Made by a program: the position numbers and the translations under genes. Positions 46,590 to 58,149 of a stretch of 64,000 nucleotides of DNA are shown piece by piece. Where the stretch lies: positions 47,902,094 to 47,966,093 of the forward strand of contig CAMZMU010000027.1 in the NCBI GenBank assembly GCA_947311845.1. Direction: 5' to 3'. Numbering within the stretch: the stretch's first letter is position 1; every line of letters starts with the position of its first letter. The notes beneath the pieces were generated by a model. That model was not told the DNA's origin, did not search any database, and saw only the letters and a list, made by a program, of their open reading frames with translations. This stretch comes from Poa pratensis (lineage: Eukaryota > Streptophyta > Magnoliopsida > Poales > Poaceae).

Positions 46590-48430
46590 ATGAGCACCGG
46601 TATGCCCTCTCCCTCTCTCTCACCTAGTTGATGGGTGAAGATGTATAGATGGTGTATCCTCTAGTGTTTTTGACGAATTGGTTTGGTAGAGATGCAATTT
46701 AGAGAACCTAGAACCTTGTGCATGAGTTTTGTTAGAATTCCTTGGCTATTTTTGTAGTTCCTCATCTAGGATTATAGGAGTCACCCAGAGATGATATTCT
46801 TGTTCTTCGTTGAAATTAGTTCATCATCTCTTTGTGATACCTCTACTCCAAGTGTTTGAACACATCTCTAGCCATTAAGTTCTTTCACTCTCGTTCACTC
46901 GTGCTCTTGCTTCCCAAAATCATGAAATCATTTTGCATTCACTTATCCCCATGCTTCCTATCCATTGCTATTCACAGGAGGTCAGAGAGGTTGAGCCCCC
47001 AAGAAAGCTCGGGGCAAGGAACAAGCTGAGCAAGTTGATGAGATGGAGGAGGAGTATCATCCGAGTTCCTCCTCCCGCAAGGCCAAGCCCAAGACCAAGA
47101 AGACGCCTGCAGCCAAGAACAAGTATCTCACTGCCAGCCAGTTGTCGGAACCTCAGTATCTGGCCACAAGGAAGTTGGATGAATATGCCACTGCCCGGCA
47201 CAACCTACTTCCCGAGTTTAGAGGCGACGATCCTTTCTTCCACAACGTCTTTCAAGCCCAATGCTACTCAGAGTTGCTTTATAGGAAGCCGAACAAGTAT
47301 GTGGTGCCTCAGCGCTGGATTGATATAGATCACATGTCAAGGCACCCGGAGTATTTTGGAGAAGTTATGGCCATTTGTCAAGAGCAAGGGCTTCTTCCTC
47401 TTTTGACACTCAAGCAAGACTATGATGAGCAGATTGTTTGCAATTCTTTGCCACCATTCATTTTGGCACCGAAAATCAAGTCCCTTATCTCTCTTGGATG
47501 ACCCAAGATCACTTCTTTTGTGAGAATTGGAAGGATATCACCGCTATGCTTGGTTTTGAAAACCATGGTACTCAATCCTTGCTCCCATCTCACTTATCAA
47601 GCACATGGTTCCGAGTTCATGAAGATCCAAGACCATTGGAAAAGGACTCACTTCGTCCTCTTTATTCTTGGAAGCGGTTTGAGGTTGGGAAGTCTGAGGG
47701 GCTCTATCCTCCCTATGATATCATGCATTGCATCTATCGCATGGTTCTTAACCACAAGGTTGGCAACTTGGATGAAGTTCATGGCTATCTCCGCACCTTG
47801 TTGGTCAAAACTCATCAATTGAAGACTACTGGGAGGAAGCTTGATATTGCGGATTTCATTTGGAATGAGTTGTTTGTTGTCATCATGAATAAGAAGAATG
47901 CTTGTCACGGGCCTCTTGTTATGAAGATCATCTTGTGGGCTTGGAATCATCGCTTTCCGACCGAAGGTCTTGGAGATCCCAAGATTTGGATTGAACACAA
48001 GCCCAAGAAGCTGCTCATCAAGGATCATACCGAGAAGCATAAGGATGACAAGGCCAAGGACAAGACGGTTGAAGACACTGCTGGCCCCTCACGGGCTCCT
48101 ATGAAGGAGGATGGTTTTGCATGGATGGCAAGGCAAATGAAGAAGATTTTATGTATGTCCAAGGCCGTGGAGTTACGCACTTGGAAAAATCACATGGAGG
48201 ACAAGATGGCTCGTCGCCGCGACATTCAACGTCGCCATGATGATGGAGAAGAAGATGTGCATTCCGGTTCGGAGAAGAACATCACCACTTGGAGCAATTG
48301 GCAAGCTAAGGATGAAGAGGGCAACATCTTCACTTGGTCCGATTATGAGGATGAACCCGAAGTCTCTTCACGTCGCCGTCCTCGCCCCCCAACCAACGAA
48401 GACCTCTCCGACAAGGCTTTGGGATGCTAG
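46590..48430 (+). pseudogene. SIRE ORF3 (env-like position), unit 2
   Basis: Same organisation as unit 1: ATG at 46590, donor GTATGC at 46600, acceptor TTCACAG ending 46977. Defects: TGA near 46993 in the spliced frame, and one base lost near 47442 that shifts the frame. The segment after this (to TAG at 48430) is one clean frame of over 300 codons with FFCENWKDI, YSWKRFEVG, FIWNELFVV and a charged C-terminus including a 10-residue block missing in unit 1. Each unit has different breaks, so both descend from a complete ORF. Confidence 0.7.
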
Positions 48431-48852
48431 CTATGGTTTCTCCCTTTTTGGTGTCTTGATGCCAAAGGGGGAGAGATGTCTATTAGGTTATCGAGGGATT
48501 TGCATGGGTTAAGTCACAAGCTTTCGTTGTTCTCTTTGATTCTTATGAGCTTGTGAACTTTGTTTATTATCGCTTCAAGTACCTTATTATGCATGGTGTA
48601 AGACATGCTTTAAACTTGATGTTTGTGTTAAACTTCATATGTTAGTTCCAAGATTTGTGCGTTTATTTTTTATCTATATCTTGCATGGTTTGAAAAATCT
48701 AGGGGGAGTGTTGATCCTAGTCGATGTGCATTTTTGACCATCAAAGACTACACTTGAGTAGTGCACATATCTAGGGGGAGCTTCGTCTAAATTTTCTGAA
48801 TCATTTTGTAGCAAATCATTGTATTGTCATCAATCATCAAAAAGGGGGAGAT
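48431..48852 (+). other. SIRE unit 2 3' UTR with repeated polypurine tracts
   Basis: Non-coding; the same GGGGGAG runs as in unit 1, ending AAAAAGGGGGAGATT just before the LTR at 48853. Confidence 0.8.
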
Positions 48853-50101
48853 TGAAAGAGCATTGTTGCTCTTAATCATGTTTTGATGTTGATGATAATA
48901 CAAAGGTTGCATCTAACAAGTTTATGTAAGCTTAAACAGGTTTTATATATGTCTCCATTGCATCCGCTCGGTGAAAAGGATCCAAAGATGTGAAAGTTGC
49001 CAGGGGCGGTAGTACCGCCAGCTCCCTGGGACTCGCCGCTAAGGGCAGAACCGCTGTGGGTACCGTCGCGGGTACCGCCGTTTCGGTATTCTGTGCACGG
49101 TCCCGGTACCGCCAGTGGTACCGCCAGCGGCACCGCCTGGTACCGCCAGTTCTTAGAAGAGAAGCTGAAGACGCGGTACCGCCGCGGGTACCGCCGCGGG
49201 TGCCGCCGTTTCGGCGCTCTGGGCGCGGTCCCGGTACCTCCAGCGGTACCTCGAGCGGTACCGCGTGGTACCGGCGAGGTGGGAGCAAGCGACGAGGAGG
49301 AAGACCGTTGACTGCACTTGGAGTCGCTGTGAAGACCGTAGCGGTAGTACTGGCTAAGCCAGCGGTACTACCGTTAGCGTGGGATTCTGTCCCCCAACGG
49401 GCAGATGGGAGGGAGTATTTATACCCCTCCAACTACCTTGGGACAACTTGAGCTACTAGAATTGAATCCCCATTATTGCCAAAGCTTCAAACTCCTAGAT
49501 CTCCCACTCCATCCACCCAATCGCCTTGATTCTTTGAGGAGTGAAGGAGGAGGTCTAGATCTACATCTCCACCGAAGGAATTTCCATTCCCCCCACACTT
49601 AACGTGTGGATTCTACATCTTGGGTTGCTTGTAACCCTAGGTGTCTTTGTGAGTCTCGGAGGGAGTCCGAGGCATTGTTGGGGGCTCTAGCTCATTGTGG
49701 AGTTCCCCGACCTTTGTGTACCGGCTTGGTCAACGCCTTCAAGGTGACCTCATAGTGGATGAGCCAAACCCCCACGGGTAAAGCTCACGGAGAATAGAGT
49801 GAGCACATTCGTGCTATTGGAGCGCCTAGGTGGCTCCACACTCCTCCAACGTAGACGTACTTCCCTTGGGAAGGAACTACGGGAAACATCTCCGTGTCTC
49901 CACTTTGCGGTTATTTCTATCCTTTACTTGTTGCTTCCGCTACGTTATCTACCTTATTTTTATCACATTGGTTGCCATCATCTAGTGCACATCAAGTCAA
50001 CCTTTGTTATACGTGCTCAAGCCTTAATTAATCTAAAAAGAATTAAAATTTGGTAGTCGCCTAATCACCCCCCCCCTTCTAGTCGACATATCGATCTTTC
50101 A
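48853..50101 (+). mobile_element. SIRE LTR, 3' copy
   Basis: 1,249 bp, TGAAAGA to TCTTTCA, collinear with 29538-30774; the length difference is mostly in the GGTACCGC cluster. The following CTTAG (50102-50106) belongs to the leader of Athila C, and not to a SIRE internal region, so this is the array's right end. Confidence 0.95.
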
Positions 50102-50226
50102 CTTAGGTGTTAGCACAAGTTGGTGATGTTGACTTCGTTGTGAGATGCAGAAAATAAAGTTGGTGCACACCCTTGGATAAATCTCTTCAGCTATGATTCC
50201 CCGGCAACGGCGCCAGAAAACATTCT
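50102..50226 (-). mobile_element. Leader and PBS of Athila element C (minus strand)
   Basis: The minus strand reads LTR end, then TTTTCTGGCGCCGTTGCCGGGGA (PBS core at about 50202-50219, tRNA-Asp type), then a leader interrupted by the SIRE array. Joined to 21141 and downward it gives the continuous CCTAAGCTTGGGGAGG found near gag starts and UTRs of related elements. Confidence 0.85.
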
Positions 50227-51936
50227 TGATACCCGTAGATGTGATAGCCTTCAGTAGCTATCTGTATGAAAAGTAAACGGGGTTAGGTTGAGACTCCAAG
50301 TGCAGAGTGTGTAGTAAGTGGAAGACGTGTTTTCCCCACGAGGGTGACTCGAGGGTTTAATATCGAACTCTCGGGGAATCAGTAGTGAAAGATTTATCTT
50401 CCTATCCTTCTTTTGCTCACCTACAAAACAAAGTTAAATGTTTGGGTCCTCAATCTCACCTGTGGTTGTCAATCACAAGGTGTAAGAATGATATCAAGAT
50501 AGTATGTGATGCAAACAAGAAATAAATATGCAATGAGGGTAAATAAATATGCAAGGATGATGATAACAATGATAAATGATATTTTTGGGTTTTTAATGAT
50601 GTATGCAAGATGTAAAAGTGTTTTTGTATTTTCGGATTTAATAATTGCAGAAAATGGAAAAGTGGTAAAAGTTGTTGGAAATGTGTTTCTTATGATTAAA
50701 AATGGACCGGGGTTCATGGTTTCACAAATGCACTCTCTCTTTAATAAAGTGGTAGACAATGGAACACTAGAGTTGACATATGAGATTGCAACACAAAGTT
50801 TAATGACAAGTTACTAATTATATGGGCATCACGTCCTAACATAGAGACCTTTTAATTATTAGTCTCACTTATACTCCACCAAGATGCGAACTAAATCATA
50901 ACACCTCAGTAATTAAGATAACTCAGAGTATAGCTTTAAGTATCATGACATGAAGTTAAAATAAGAACATGCTAGATCTAGTCACGGAGAAGTGGCATGG
51001 TCACCCACAACCCCTGTAGCATGGTATTTTTGTTTATCCCTAGTTAGGCAACAAAGTAAGGTAAAGATACCCAAGTGGATCGCAGAACTTTCTCTCACGT
51101 TCACTGCACTAGCCACCCCCGTTACTCCAACTAATGCACACATCACCCCACACACGCTCTCATAAACATGCTTGATCATAACAAGTGAATAAGAACGGGG
51201 TACATAATATGCATCTATATTCATAACTGAAACAAACATTTGCAATCTCAAACATATATTAACTCATAAAAAGATCCACCACATAGGTATTACATAGATG
51301 ACCGTAATCATGTTCAGCAGCTCATACGGTACTAATTAGTGAAGCTCAAAGAGAGGAGAGATACATAAGTTACTTCCACAAACCCATAGTACAGAGGTGG
51401 ACTACTCCCTCTTCATCATGGAGACGGTGGAGAAGTCGATGGAGAAGATGGAGACCACGCCGGCAGCGCCTCGCCAGAGTTTTCCCCCTCCAATCTGCAC
51501 CTCCAGATCTCTGTTTCTGTGTTTTGGCAGCGCTCCTTCTAGAGAACGTCGGGGGGCTATTTTTATAGGAGGTTTTAGGTCAAAACCTAGTCGGTGGAGA
51601 AAAGACCGACGACAACGGAGCATCGAGGCCCCAGATGAGGGGTCCCACGCGGCCAGGTACAGGGGCCACGTGGGCCCACCTCTTTTGGGCCTCGGGGCTC
51701 CGTTTGTTCGCTTCCTTCGCCCCCAAGTCTTGTTCCTTCCAAATATTGATGCTCGTAAATTTGCAGGTGATTTGGACGTCGTTTGGGTCCCTGAAATTAA
51801 AGGAAAGAAATAGGGTTTTTGCCTGCGCAGGGTTAATTCCATAAAAATAGGAAAAAAATTAATATTCCCAAAAATCATTATAAAACATTGATATGTAATA
51901 TAGTGCAAAGTTCATGTATGCATTTTACATGCATCA
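50227..51936 (-). mobile_element. 5' LTR of Athila element C (minus strand)
   Basis: About 1,710 bp; on the minus strand from TGATGCATGTAAAATGC to CGGGTATCA. TATA box TATAAAAATA at 51559-51568 (minus). Direct contact with the PBS on one side and with Tat B sequence on the other. Frames such as 51397-51908 lie in the LTR and are not genes. Confidence 0.85.
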
Positions 51937-52950
51937 GCATGCTATGCCTGCGGCGAGCCCGAGCCCAATGCCCGATCCTGCCCTACTTGCCCAGGCACAG
52001 GGGCGGCGACGCAGAAGCCCCGGGACCGGTGAACCCTCGAGCGAGAGCACCCCCCGAGGATTCAAGTCAAGACAGGCGGGAAAGCGTCATAGAAGACTCC
52101 GGCGGGGGCCAGCGGAGACGAAGACGGGCTTACCCTAGTGTAGCCCGCTGTATCCTTTAGAAAAAGCTGATTTCTCTTTGTTATCTAATGAACCCGGTTT
52201 AAATCTGTCAATACGTTTTCCTCTCCTGCCTAACACCTCAGTTCCCCACACGAGAAACACCGGCCCAAGCCAGAGCCAGGGGGAGAGGCTCCCTAATGCA
52301 CTCGAACCAAGATAAACCCAACCCAGATTAGGCATCGAAGGAATTGGATGAACCCCGCGCTCGGACCCTGGGTGCGCGGATGCCTCGTAGGAATTGAGAA
52401 GGAAGGCGGAAGGGAAAGGAGGGTCTGGGAGAGCGGAAAAGCCGGCCATCGTCGCCGGCGAACCGGGGGCCATGACGGTCCCTAAAGAAGAACGGAACAG
52501 GGGGGTCCTGGCCAACGAGCTAAGTACATCAACCCTGATCACATTCCCTACCGTGTCACCCGGGGATCGCACTGCCTTTTCCCGGGGGAAGGAGGAACTG
52601 GTCGAGGCGGCAAAGCCAGCATGTAGAAGGGGCGTTCAAAGGGGAGATGCGGTCTTCGGGGGTTTGCCTGGGTATCAAGCCCCAGGGACCTCCGCCGGGA
52701 CAACTCCCCAATGAATGGTGCGACTCTTGCGCGGAGACGTGTCCCGAGGGGAGGCAGCTGGATCCGGTCCAGTGTTCTCTCGGGGCCTGTGCAGGGCGTG
52801 TAAGAGTACCCCCGAAACATAGGGAAACACATGCCTAACTAAGATCGGAGACTCTAGCCCCCGAGAAAAGGCGGGGATCGACAGCCGGACAAGCACACGC
52901 GTTCACGGGGATTAACAGCTGAAGTGATTACATAACGTGCATGGGGTAGG
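51937..52950 (+). other. Tat B internal region downstream of the antisense ORF
   Basis: About 1 kb, no supportable gene in either direction. GC-rich, with purine-rich stretches near 52270 (CCAGGGGGAGAGGC). Corresponds in position to the repeat-rich segment of element A, but no regular tandem array is evident. Confidence 0.5.
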
Positions 52951-53006
52951 CTTTGCTTATTACACAGGTACTAAAAGATTACACGGAGGAAGGGCCCCGG
53001 AGGAAG

Positions 53007-56000
53007 TCAGTCCCGCCGCAGCCGGGCCTTCACTTGCTCCACTACCAGGGCGACGGCGCGCTCCGCAGCCACGCGGTCCTCTTCCATTTCGAACTCCTCG
53101 AAGAGTTGGTCGAGAGGGAAGAGGGGCTCCAAGGAGTACACCCGGGGGAGGAGGACGCAGGCCACCTGCGAGCCGGCCTCGACGCCCTCAACACGAAGAC
53201 GACGCAACATCGACTCCTTCAGGACCTCCATCTTCCCCACCATGTCGGCAAAGAAGACGGAGAGGCTCGCGATGTCCAAACCATGGATCTCCCGGGGGAG
53301 ATCCACTGCCGCCATCACCCTCATCGCATGGTTGGCAATGTGAGAAAGACCAGCGGCGTCCAGCTCTGTCCGCTGGTCAGACTTGCTTAGCCTGTCAAAG
53401 GCTTTACGGGCGTTGCCCTGTTTTCCTCAAAGGACTGGCGCGCCGGCTCCAAACTACGGTCGTGGGTGCCCAGTTCGGAGGTCAGCTCGTCGATCCTCCG
53501 CTGGAAACCGGCGAGACGAGATTCCGCATCCCCAATTGCTGGTGGAGGCCGCTCTCGAGGGTTGTAGCGGCACGTGAGGCCACCTGCTCATGTTCCGCCG
53601 CCGCATGGGCCCCGGCACGGAGCCCCTCGACGAGCAGCTGCAACTCGTGTAGGCTTTCAGCTTGCTCTCGAGCTCGCGCCTCGAAGCTCGCCAAGGCTAG
53701 GTGATGGGCGTCCACCATGGCCGATCTCTTCCGCTCGAGGGAGGCAAGCTCAAGAGCGTGAGCCTCAGCCTGGGCCGCCATCAGCTGCTGCGTTGCCCCC
53801 GCATCATCCTGCTGGCCACTGCAATCGCGGCCACCATGATTCGCTGCGCGTCGGCCTTCCGGGCGGAGGCCTCTTCCGCAGCTAACACCGCTGAAGCAAG
53901 GGCAGCGTCGGCCGCGGCCTAGGCTGTCGATGCTCGCTTCTCTCGGGCCTAGACGTCGACGATCCGTTCTTCAAGACCACGGCCCCCGTGTTCAACCTCC
54001 GCGCAGTGTAAGCGGAGGAGCACTCGGGCCCACTCGTTCTCCTCGTGGGCCTGGGCTACGGCATCCGTCAGGAGTTGCTGCTGCTCCACGCCATTCAGCA
54101 AGCGATGCACCGAGGAGAAGACAGAAGGGTCAGAGAAGGACCTGCCGAGCCACGGAGATTGCCCTCCCCCTGGAACGGAGCCGCAACCAGAGGGGCACTC
54201 TCGTTCTGGGCCGGGGGCGGAAGGTCGGCATCCAAATCCATGAAGCCGGGGTCGGGGCGGAGAGGCTGAACTGAGGAGCGCCTCTCAAACCGGAGGCTCT
54301 CTTCGGCGTCGCTGTCCTCGGACGCCGACTCCACCGCCACGACCTCGAGGGCAGAAGAGGGAGGCACATTCCCTGGCAAGAACCAACGGAAGGAAAAGAT
54401 TAGAATAAAAGGCACCCATTACCACTGTCCAAAGAAGGAGGGAGTCAAGAGGCTTACCTCCGAGGGCGGGCGCCGGGGGTGAGAGGCCCCACCTCCAGGA
54501 GATATGTCGGGGCGCGCCTTCTTCGGTGGAGGGATGGGAGCGCCGGAATCCGCATGGACCCTCTGGGAAGACGAAGCCGAAGGTTGGGCGCTACCACAAC
54601 ACCCAGAAGAAGATTAGATATATGCACAAACCCTTTAAGGAGGAAACGTGGAGGGGAAGGAACTTTACCTGGCAGGGTCCAGACGGAGGGACCATGAGCC
54701 CTTCCGCGAGAAATCCTCCGAATGGAGGGGGAGCCGGGAGAGTTTCCTCGGGAAGCTCATCGTGGGAAGACACGCGTCCCGCGGCGGCCAACTCTTCCGA
54801 CGCTCGTGACCTCGCCAGGACGCGGGGGCGGTGGTACAGCGGGCTTGGGTCTGTGTCGTCCTCGTCCTCCTCAACGATGGCGCGCTTTCCGCCCCGGGAA
54901 GATCCCCCGGAGGCCGGTGCTCCTGGAGGACGACGAGAGCTCCCCGGCCCGAGGGCCCCTCGGAGGGTGCCCAAGGGATGACAATCCCCAGGGCACGCCA
55001 AAGAGGGAGAATCCCCCACTCGTTGCACTCCGGCATGGAGGCAATGATGCTGTCCAGATCCCCGTGCTCATACAAGGGAGCGACTCCTGTGGGGAGACCT
55101 ATGTAAGCTGAAGACCCTCCGCAGAGGTCGTTCACTAGGCCGTTCAGCGCCTCGGGGAGCACCCTCAACCTTCGGGGAGACCTATGTAAGCTGAAGACCC
55201 TACGCAGAGGTCGTTCACTAGGCCGTTCAGCGCCTTGAACAACCTAGTCTTGTCAAGGGAGCCCTCATACTCCCACATACAGTGAGAGCGGAGCTGCAGG
55301 GGAGCAATGGCGTTGCCAATAAAGTGCGCCACAATGTCTCGGCCGGTTAAGCCACGCTCGTGGAAGGAGAGGATCTGCTGGAACAGGGGGGCAAGCTCGG
55401 CGTCCCTGTCCCCGGGGGCAGACCAGCTATCTAGGCGGACAGGGACCTCTGTGGGCTCCGCCAGGGCGTCGTCCACACTCGGGAAGCGAACGAAGACCCA
55501 ATCTTGCCGCCACTCCTCCCAGCGGCGCTTGTCGAGGGGGAGAAAGGTGCCGGCGAGGTTGTTACGGAAGCTGAAGGTAACGGAGCCGGAGATCGCATCC
55601 CTGACTTCGATCCGGGGATAGAAGTAATGACGGAAGAGAGATACGCTCGGCAGGACGCCGACGAAGGTCTCACAGAAGTACTGGAAGATGGCCAGCAACA
55701 GAAGGCCGTTGGGGTGGAGTTGAGCGAGGGACAGCCCATACCTGCTCAACACCGCATGGAGGAAGAGCGACATCGGCGGGGCCAACCCCACCAACAGGAA
55801 GCAGGCGAAGATGCGCACATCGAGGGGAGTCAGATCCTCCGGTGGCGTCGACGCGCAGAAGAGCATGGTTCGGCCGTTTTCGTTGCTCTTGCTGGCAACG
55901 GCGTCCTTCAGGCCGGGGAGGTTCTCCGGTGGGTATCCCGGCGGAAAGAAGGCCCTGGCTGTGCGCCACTCCTCCCTGGAGAGTTCGCGCTGTGACATGC

Positions 56001-56052
56001 GATCTGTCTTCTTGGCTTTGCCTTTCTTGGCCGTCTTTACCTTGGATGCCAT
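53007..56052 (-). pseudogene. Antisense ORF of Tat element B (putative gypsy-type transposon family)
   Basis: The ATG at 56052 starts MASKVKTAKKGKAKK, then a conserved domain: LDVRIFACFLLVGLAPPMS, LSRYGLSLAQLHPNGLLLLA, FCETFVGVLPS and HCMWEYEG. The first exon is open to about 55165. There an 83-base tandem duplication (55091 and 55174 copies of GGGGAGACCTATGTAAGCTG) disrupts the join to the next block (GLVNDLCGGSSAYIGLP, 55168-54665). Later exons give coiled-coil-like Ala/Glu/Leu segments (54415-54095, 53781-53482) and the C-terminus ends at 53007. Molecular function unknown. A CTATATC box at 56156-56162 lies about 105 bases upstream of the ATG. Confidence 0.65.
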
Positions 56053-56409
56053 AGGAAAGGGGGCTAAGAATGACTCTAGAACAGAGAAGGTGAAAGGGAA
56101 AAGAGATTGGAGGCGAATGGGGGAGCGAGGGCAGAGCACGCACAGCGTCGGCCCTGATATAGCCAGGAGACGAGGCGCATGAGCGGTTCCCATCCCACCC
56201 CGCATTAAAGACGCTCTTTTACCCCAGAGGCAAGTGGTGGGGCCGCTAACAATAATCGCGCCGTGGTTACTGCGTCACGGGGACCGAGGCGCATCCATTC
56301 GAACGGTTGCCGCTGAGAAGAGCATCATAGCTGCTGCCAAGTTTGACCGCCCCAGGCGCGCCCACCGGCTGTCTAAGCCAGCGACCACACCTGGGCGCCC
56401 GGGGGCTAC

Positions 56410-57288
56410 TGTCGGCGCTCGGGGATAGGGGGTATCCCAAACACGCTGGTTGCTCGCCCCAGGGCGGGGGACGTGGCAGCAGCACCCGACAATTCGTTTC
56501 AGTAAGGAAGTCGCCTGGAGGGAGTCCCCAGGGAAGAAGTGGGAGGCGTTCCCGGGAACCGCCCCCAGGTACGGGGACCATGCACGTGGCAAGGGATTCC
56601 TACGCAGCTGCCCCGGGAGATAGTTTCGTAGATAAGGAAGCATAGCAGACGTCAGAAGACAGGACAGCACAGGCACGCTGCCCCGCGCAGCCAGGACGTC
56701 GACAAGACTAGGAGTGCTGCCCCAGCAGAGCAGGCGAAGGGCTCGGCGCGATGCCCGGCCCCTGGACAAGACCCGACGTGCCGTATATTCCAGCCCAACA
56801 GATACCCCGGCATGGAGGGCAGTGCGACATGAGCAACGCCACGACGACAACCGGAGGCTGCCACTTGGCGAAGTTGCCCAACGCGTGCCGCTCCACGGTG
56901 GAAGCTTCTGGAATGGCCACTTGTGGTGTCCCCTTGATTATAAAAGGAGGCCCAGGGCCACGGAGAAGGGGAGAACAAGACTTCCTACTAGACACATAGC
57001 TTGGGGGCTAGCTGACATCACCTCGGAGACCTTCCCGGGGTGAAGCTCGGATAGGCCTTGAGCGTAGAAAGGAGAATTGTAAGCCACACGCTGTACGACA
57101 TCATCCACGATCAATCAAGCCAGACAAGCAGGACATAGGGTATTACGCGGCGACACGGCCTGAACCTGGGTAAAATCTTGTGTGTTCGTGCTCGTTCTCC
57201 GGGGACTGACGTCGGAGCACCTCGCGCCCTTCTACCGAACAACTAGGAGGTGTTCGCACCTCCGGTGTCTGAGTTTCGTAACTCGACA
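56410..57288 (+). mobile_element. 3' LTR of Tat element B
   Basis: Begins TGTCGGCGCTCGGGG right after the polypurine tract GGGGGCTAC. TATA-like TTATAAAAGG at about 56938. GAACCTGGGTAAA at about 57162 is shared with the LTR of Tat A. The end at CTCGACA (57288) is inferred from the spacing after that block and the inverted TGTCGG/CGACA termini; an end as far as 57325 or 57390 cannot be excluded. Confidence 0.65.
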
Positions 57289-58060
57289 CCGCGTGAGCAA
57301 GCTATGTGGCGGTAGTCGACAGTCACGGGGTTGTGTCCCCCTCGGTCCCCCGGGACTGGCAGGTGTGGACGCCCCTACCTTAGGGGCATCAACCAGATTC
57401 ACTGACTGATGTCGGCCTAGGGCTGAATAGACTCCTTTTGTTCCTTCTTCGCTGGTTGGTGCTCTGTGATGTGGATGGATGGTGGTGGCTTGGACATGGA
57501 TGCCGGAATGACGGCTTTGGCTGGCATTCCGCATGGTTGGCTCTTTGGCGGGCACCATGTCAGTGGTGGTGGCTTTCCCTCTTGGTCGTGTGGATGGCGA
57601 GAGGTGTAGCGGTGGGTGGCCTGGGCGCATTCCCTATCATTGGCAGTGGCGTCGCCCCAGTTTGGACCTGGGGAGCTAAACTCCTCACGCTTGACCTGAA
57701 TACCTCGTGGCATGGGGCTAGCTACCGAGCAAAAACTATGTGCTTTATCGCGGTTGACGCGCCTCTTCTTGTTGAAGACGTCGTTATGGTGCTCCTCTCC
57801 ATGGCAGGGTTTCGGGTGAAGAGCCTTGTCCCTTCTGGACTCAACAACGGCGACGCTTTGCGCCGTTTGCTCTCCTGGGGGCATTGTACTCAGGTTTCCC
57901 TATACTCTCTTTCGTAGCATAGTCGCGCGCGTTCTTTGTGTTCCGGTTATCCTGGGCTCAACATTGTAAGAGGGCTACCTCATCATCTTGTATCGTTCGT
58001 CCGTGTAGTTGATTCGGCGGTTGCTTTGTACATAAAGCAGGGTGAAAGCCTATTTTAATA
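57289..58060 (+). mobile_element. Possible LINE 3' fragment
   Basis: The final stretch (GCTTTGTACATAAAGCAGGGTGAAAGCC, about 58024-58050; only partly quoted as AAAGCAGGGTGAAAGCC) resembles the 3' tails of grass LINEs. Open frames of 155-159 codons exist on both strands at 57417-57917, but no RT or endonuclease motif is recognisable and I make no protein call. No clear poly-A. Confidence 0.3.
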
Positions 58061-58149
58061 ATTCGTGCACAAGCTTTTGAGGAGTGTAATTTCATTCATG
58101 AAAGTTGATCAAGAAATCATGAAGATGATAGTTTAGCGAAATATTCTCG

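Larger units (their letters stand above)
21142..50101 (+). mobile_element. SIRE-lineage Copia tandem array (two units, two LTRs)
   Basis: Unit 1 (21142-29537) holds integrase, RT-RNaseH, ORF3 and 3' UTR; its 5' LTR, gag and protease are deleted. Then LTR 29538-30774, unit 2 (30775-48852) and LTR 48853-50101. A 3' ORF after pol and several GGGGGAG polypurine runs in the 3' UTR are hallmarks of SIRE/Maximus-type Copia elements. The PBS TGGTATCAGAGC (initiator tRNA-Met type) follows the first LTR. The array lies in the leader of Athila element C: joining the flanks gives AAGCTTAGGTG, with CTTAG as the expected target duplication on the right side. Confidence 0.85.
51937..57288 (+). mobile_element. 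Tat-lineage Gypsy element B, 3' part
   Basis: GC-rich internal sequence (51937-52950), an antisense spliced ORF (53007-56052), spacer, the polypurine tract CCCGGGGGCTAC and an LTR at 56410. Same plan as Tat element A at 1-5928, and the antisense proteins are homologous, but the LTRs are different families. The left part is separated by Athila C and lies outside the window. The right end is less certain than the rest. Confidence 0.75.

Noticed and set aside
51397..51908. ORFs of 138-168 codons on both strands
   Set aside because: They lie wholly in the LTR of Athila element C and span its TATA region.
53383..53922. Plus-strand ORFs over Tat B
   Set aside because: Opposite strand of the coiled-coil exons of the antisense ORF; proline/arginine-rich shadow composition.
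57417..57917. Overlapping ORFs of 155 and 159 codons on opposite strands
   Set aside because: Neither has a recognisable motif; Trp/Gly-rich on one strand and His/Pro-rich on the other. Kept only as part of an uncertain LINE-like fragment.
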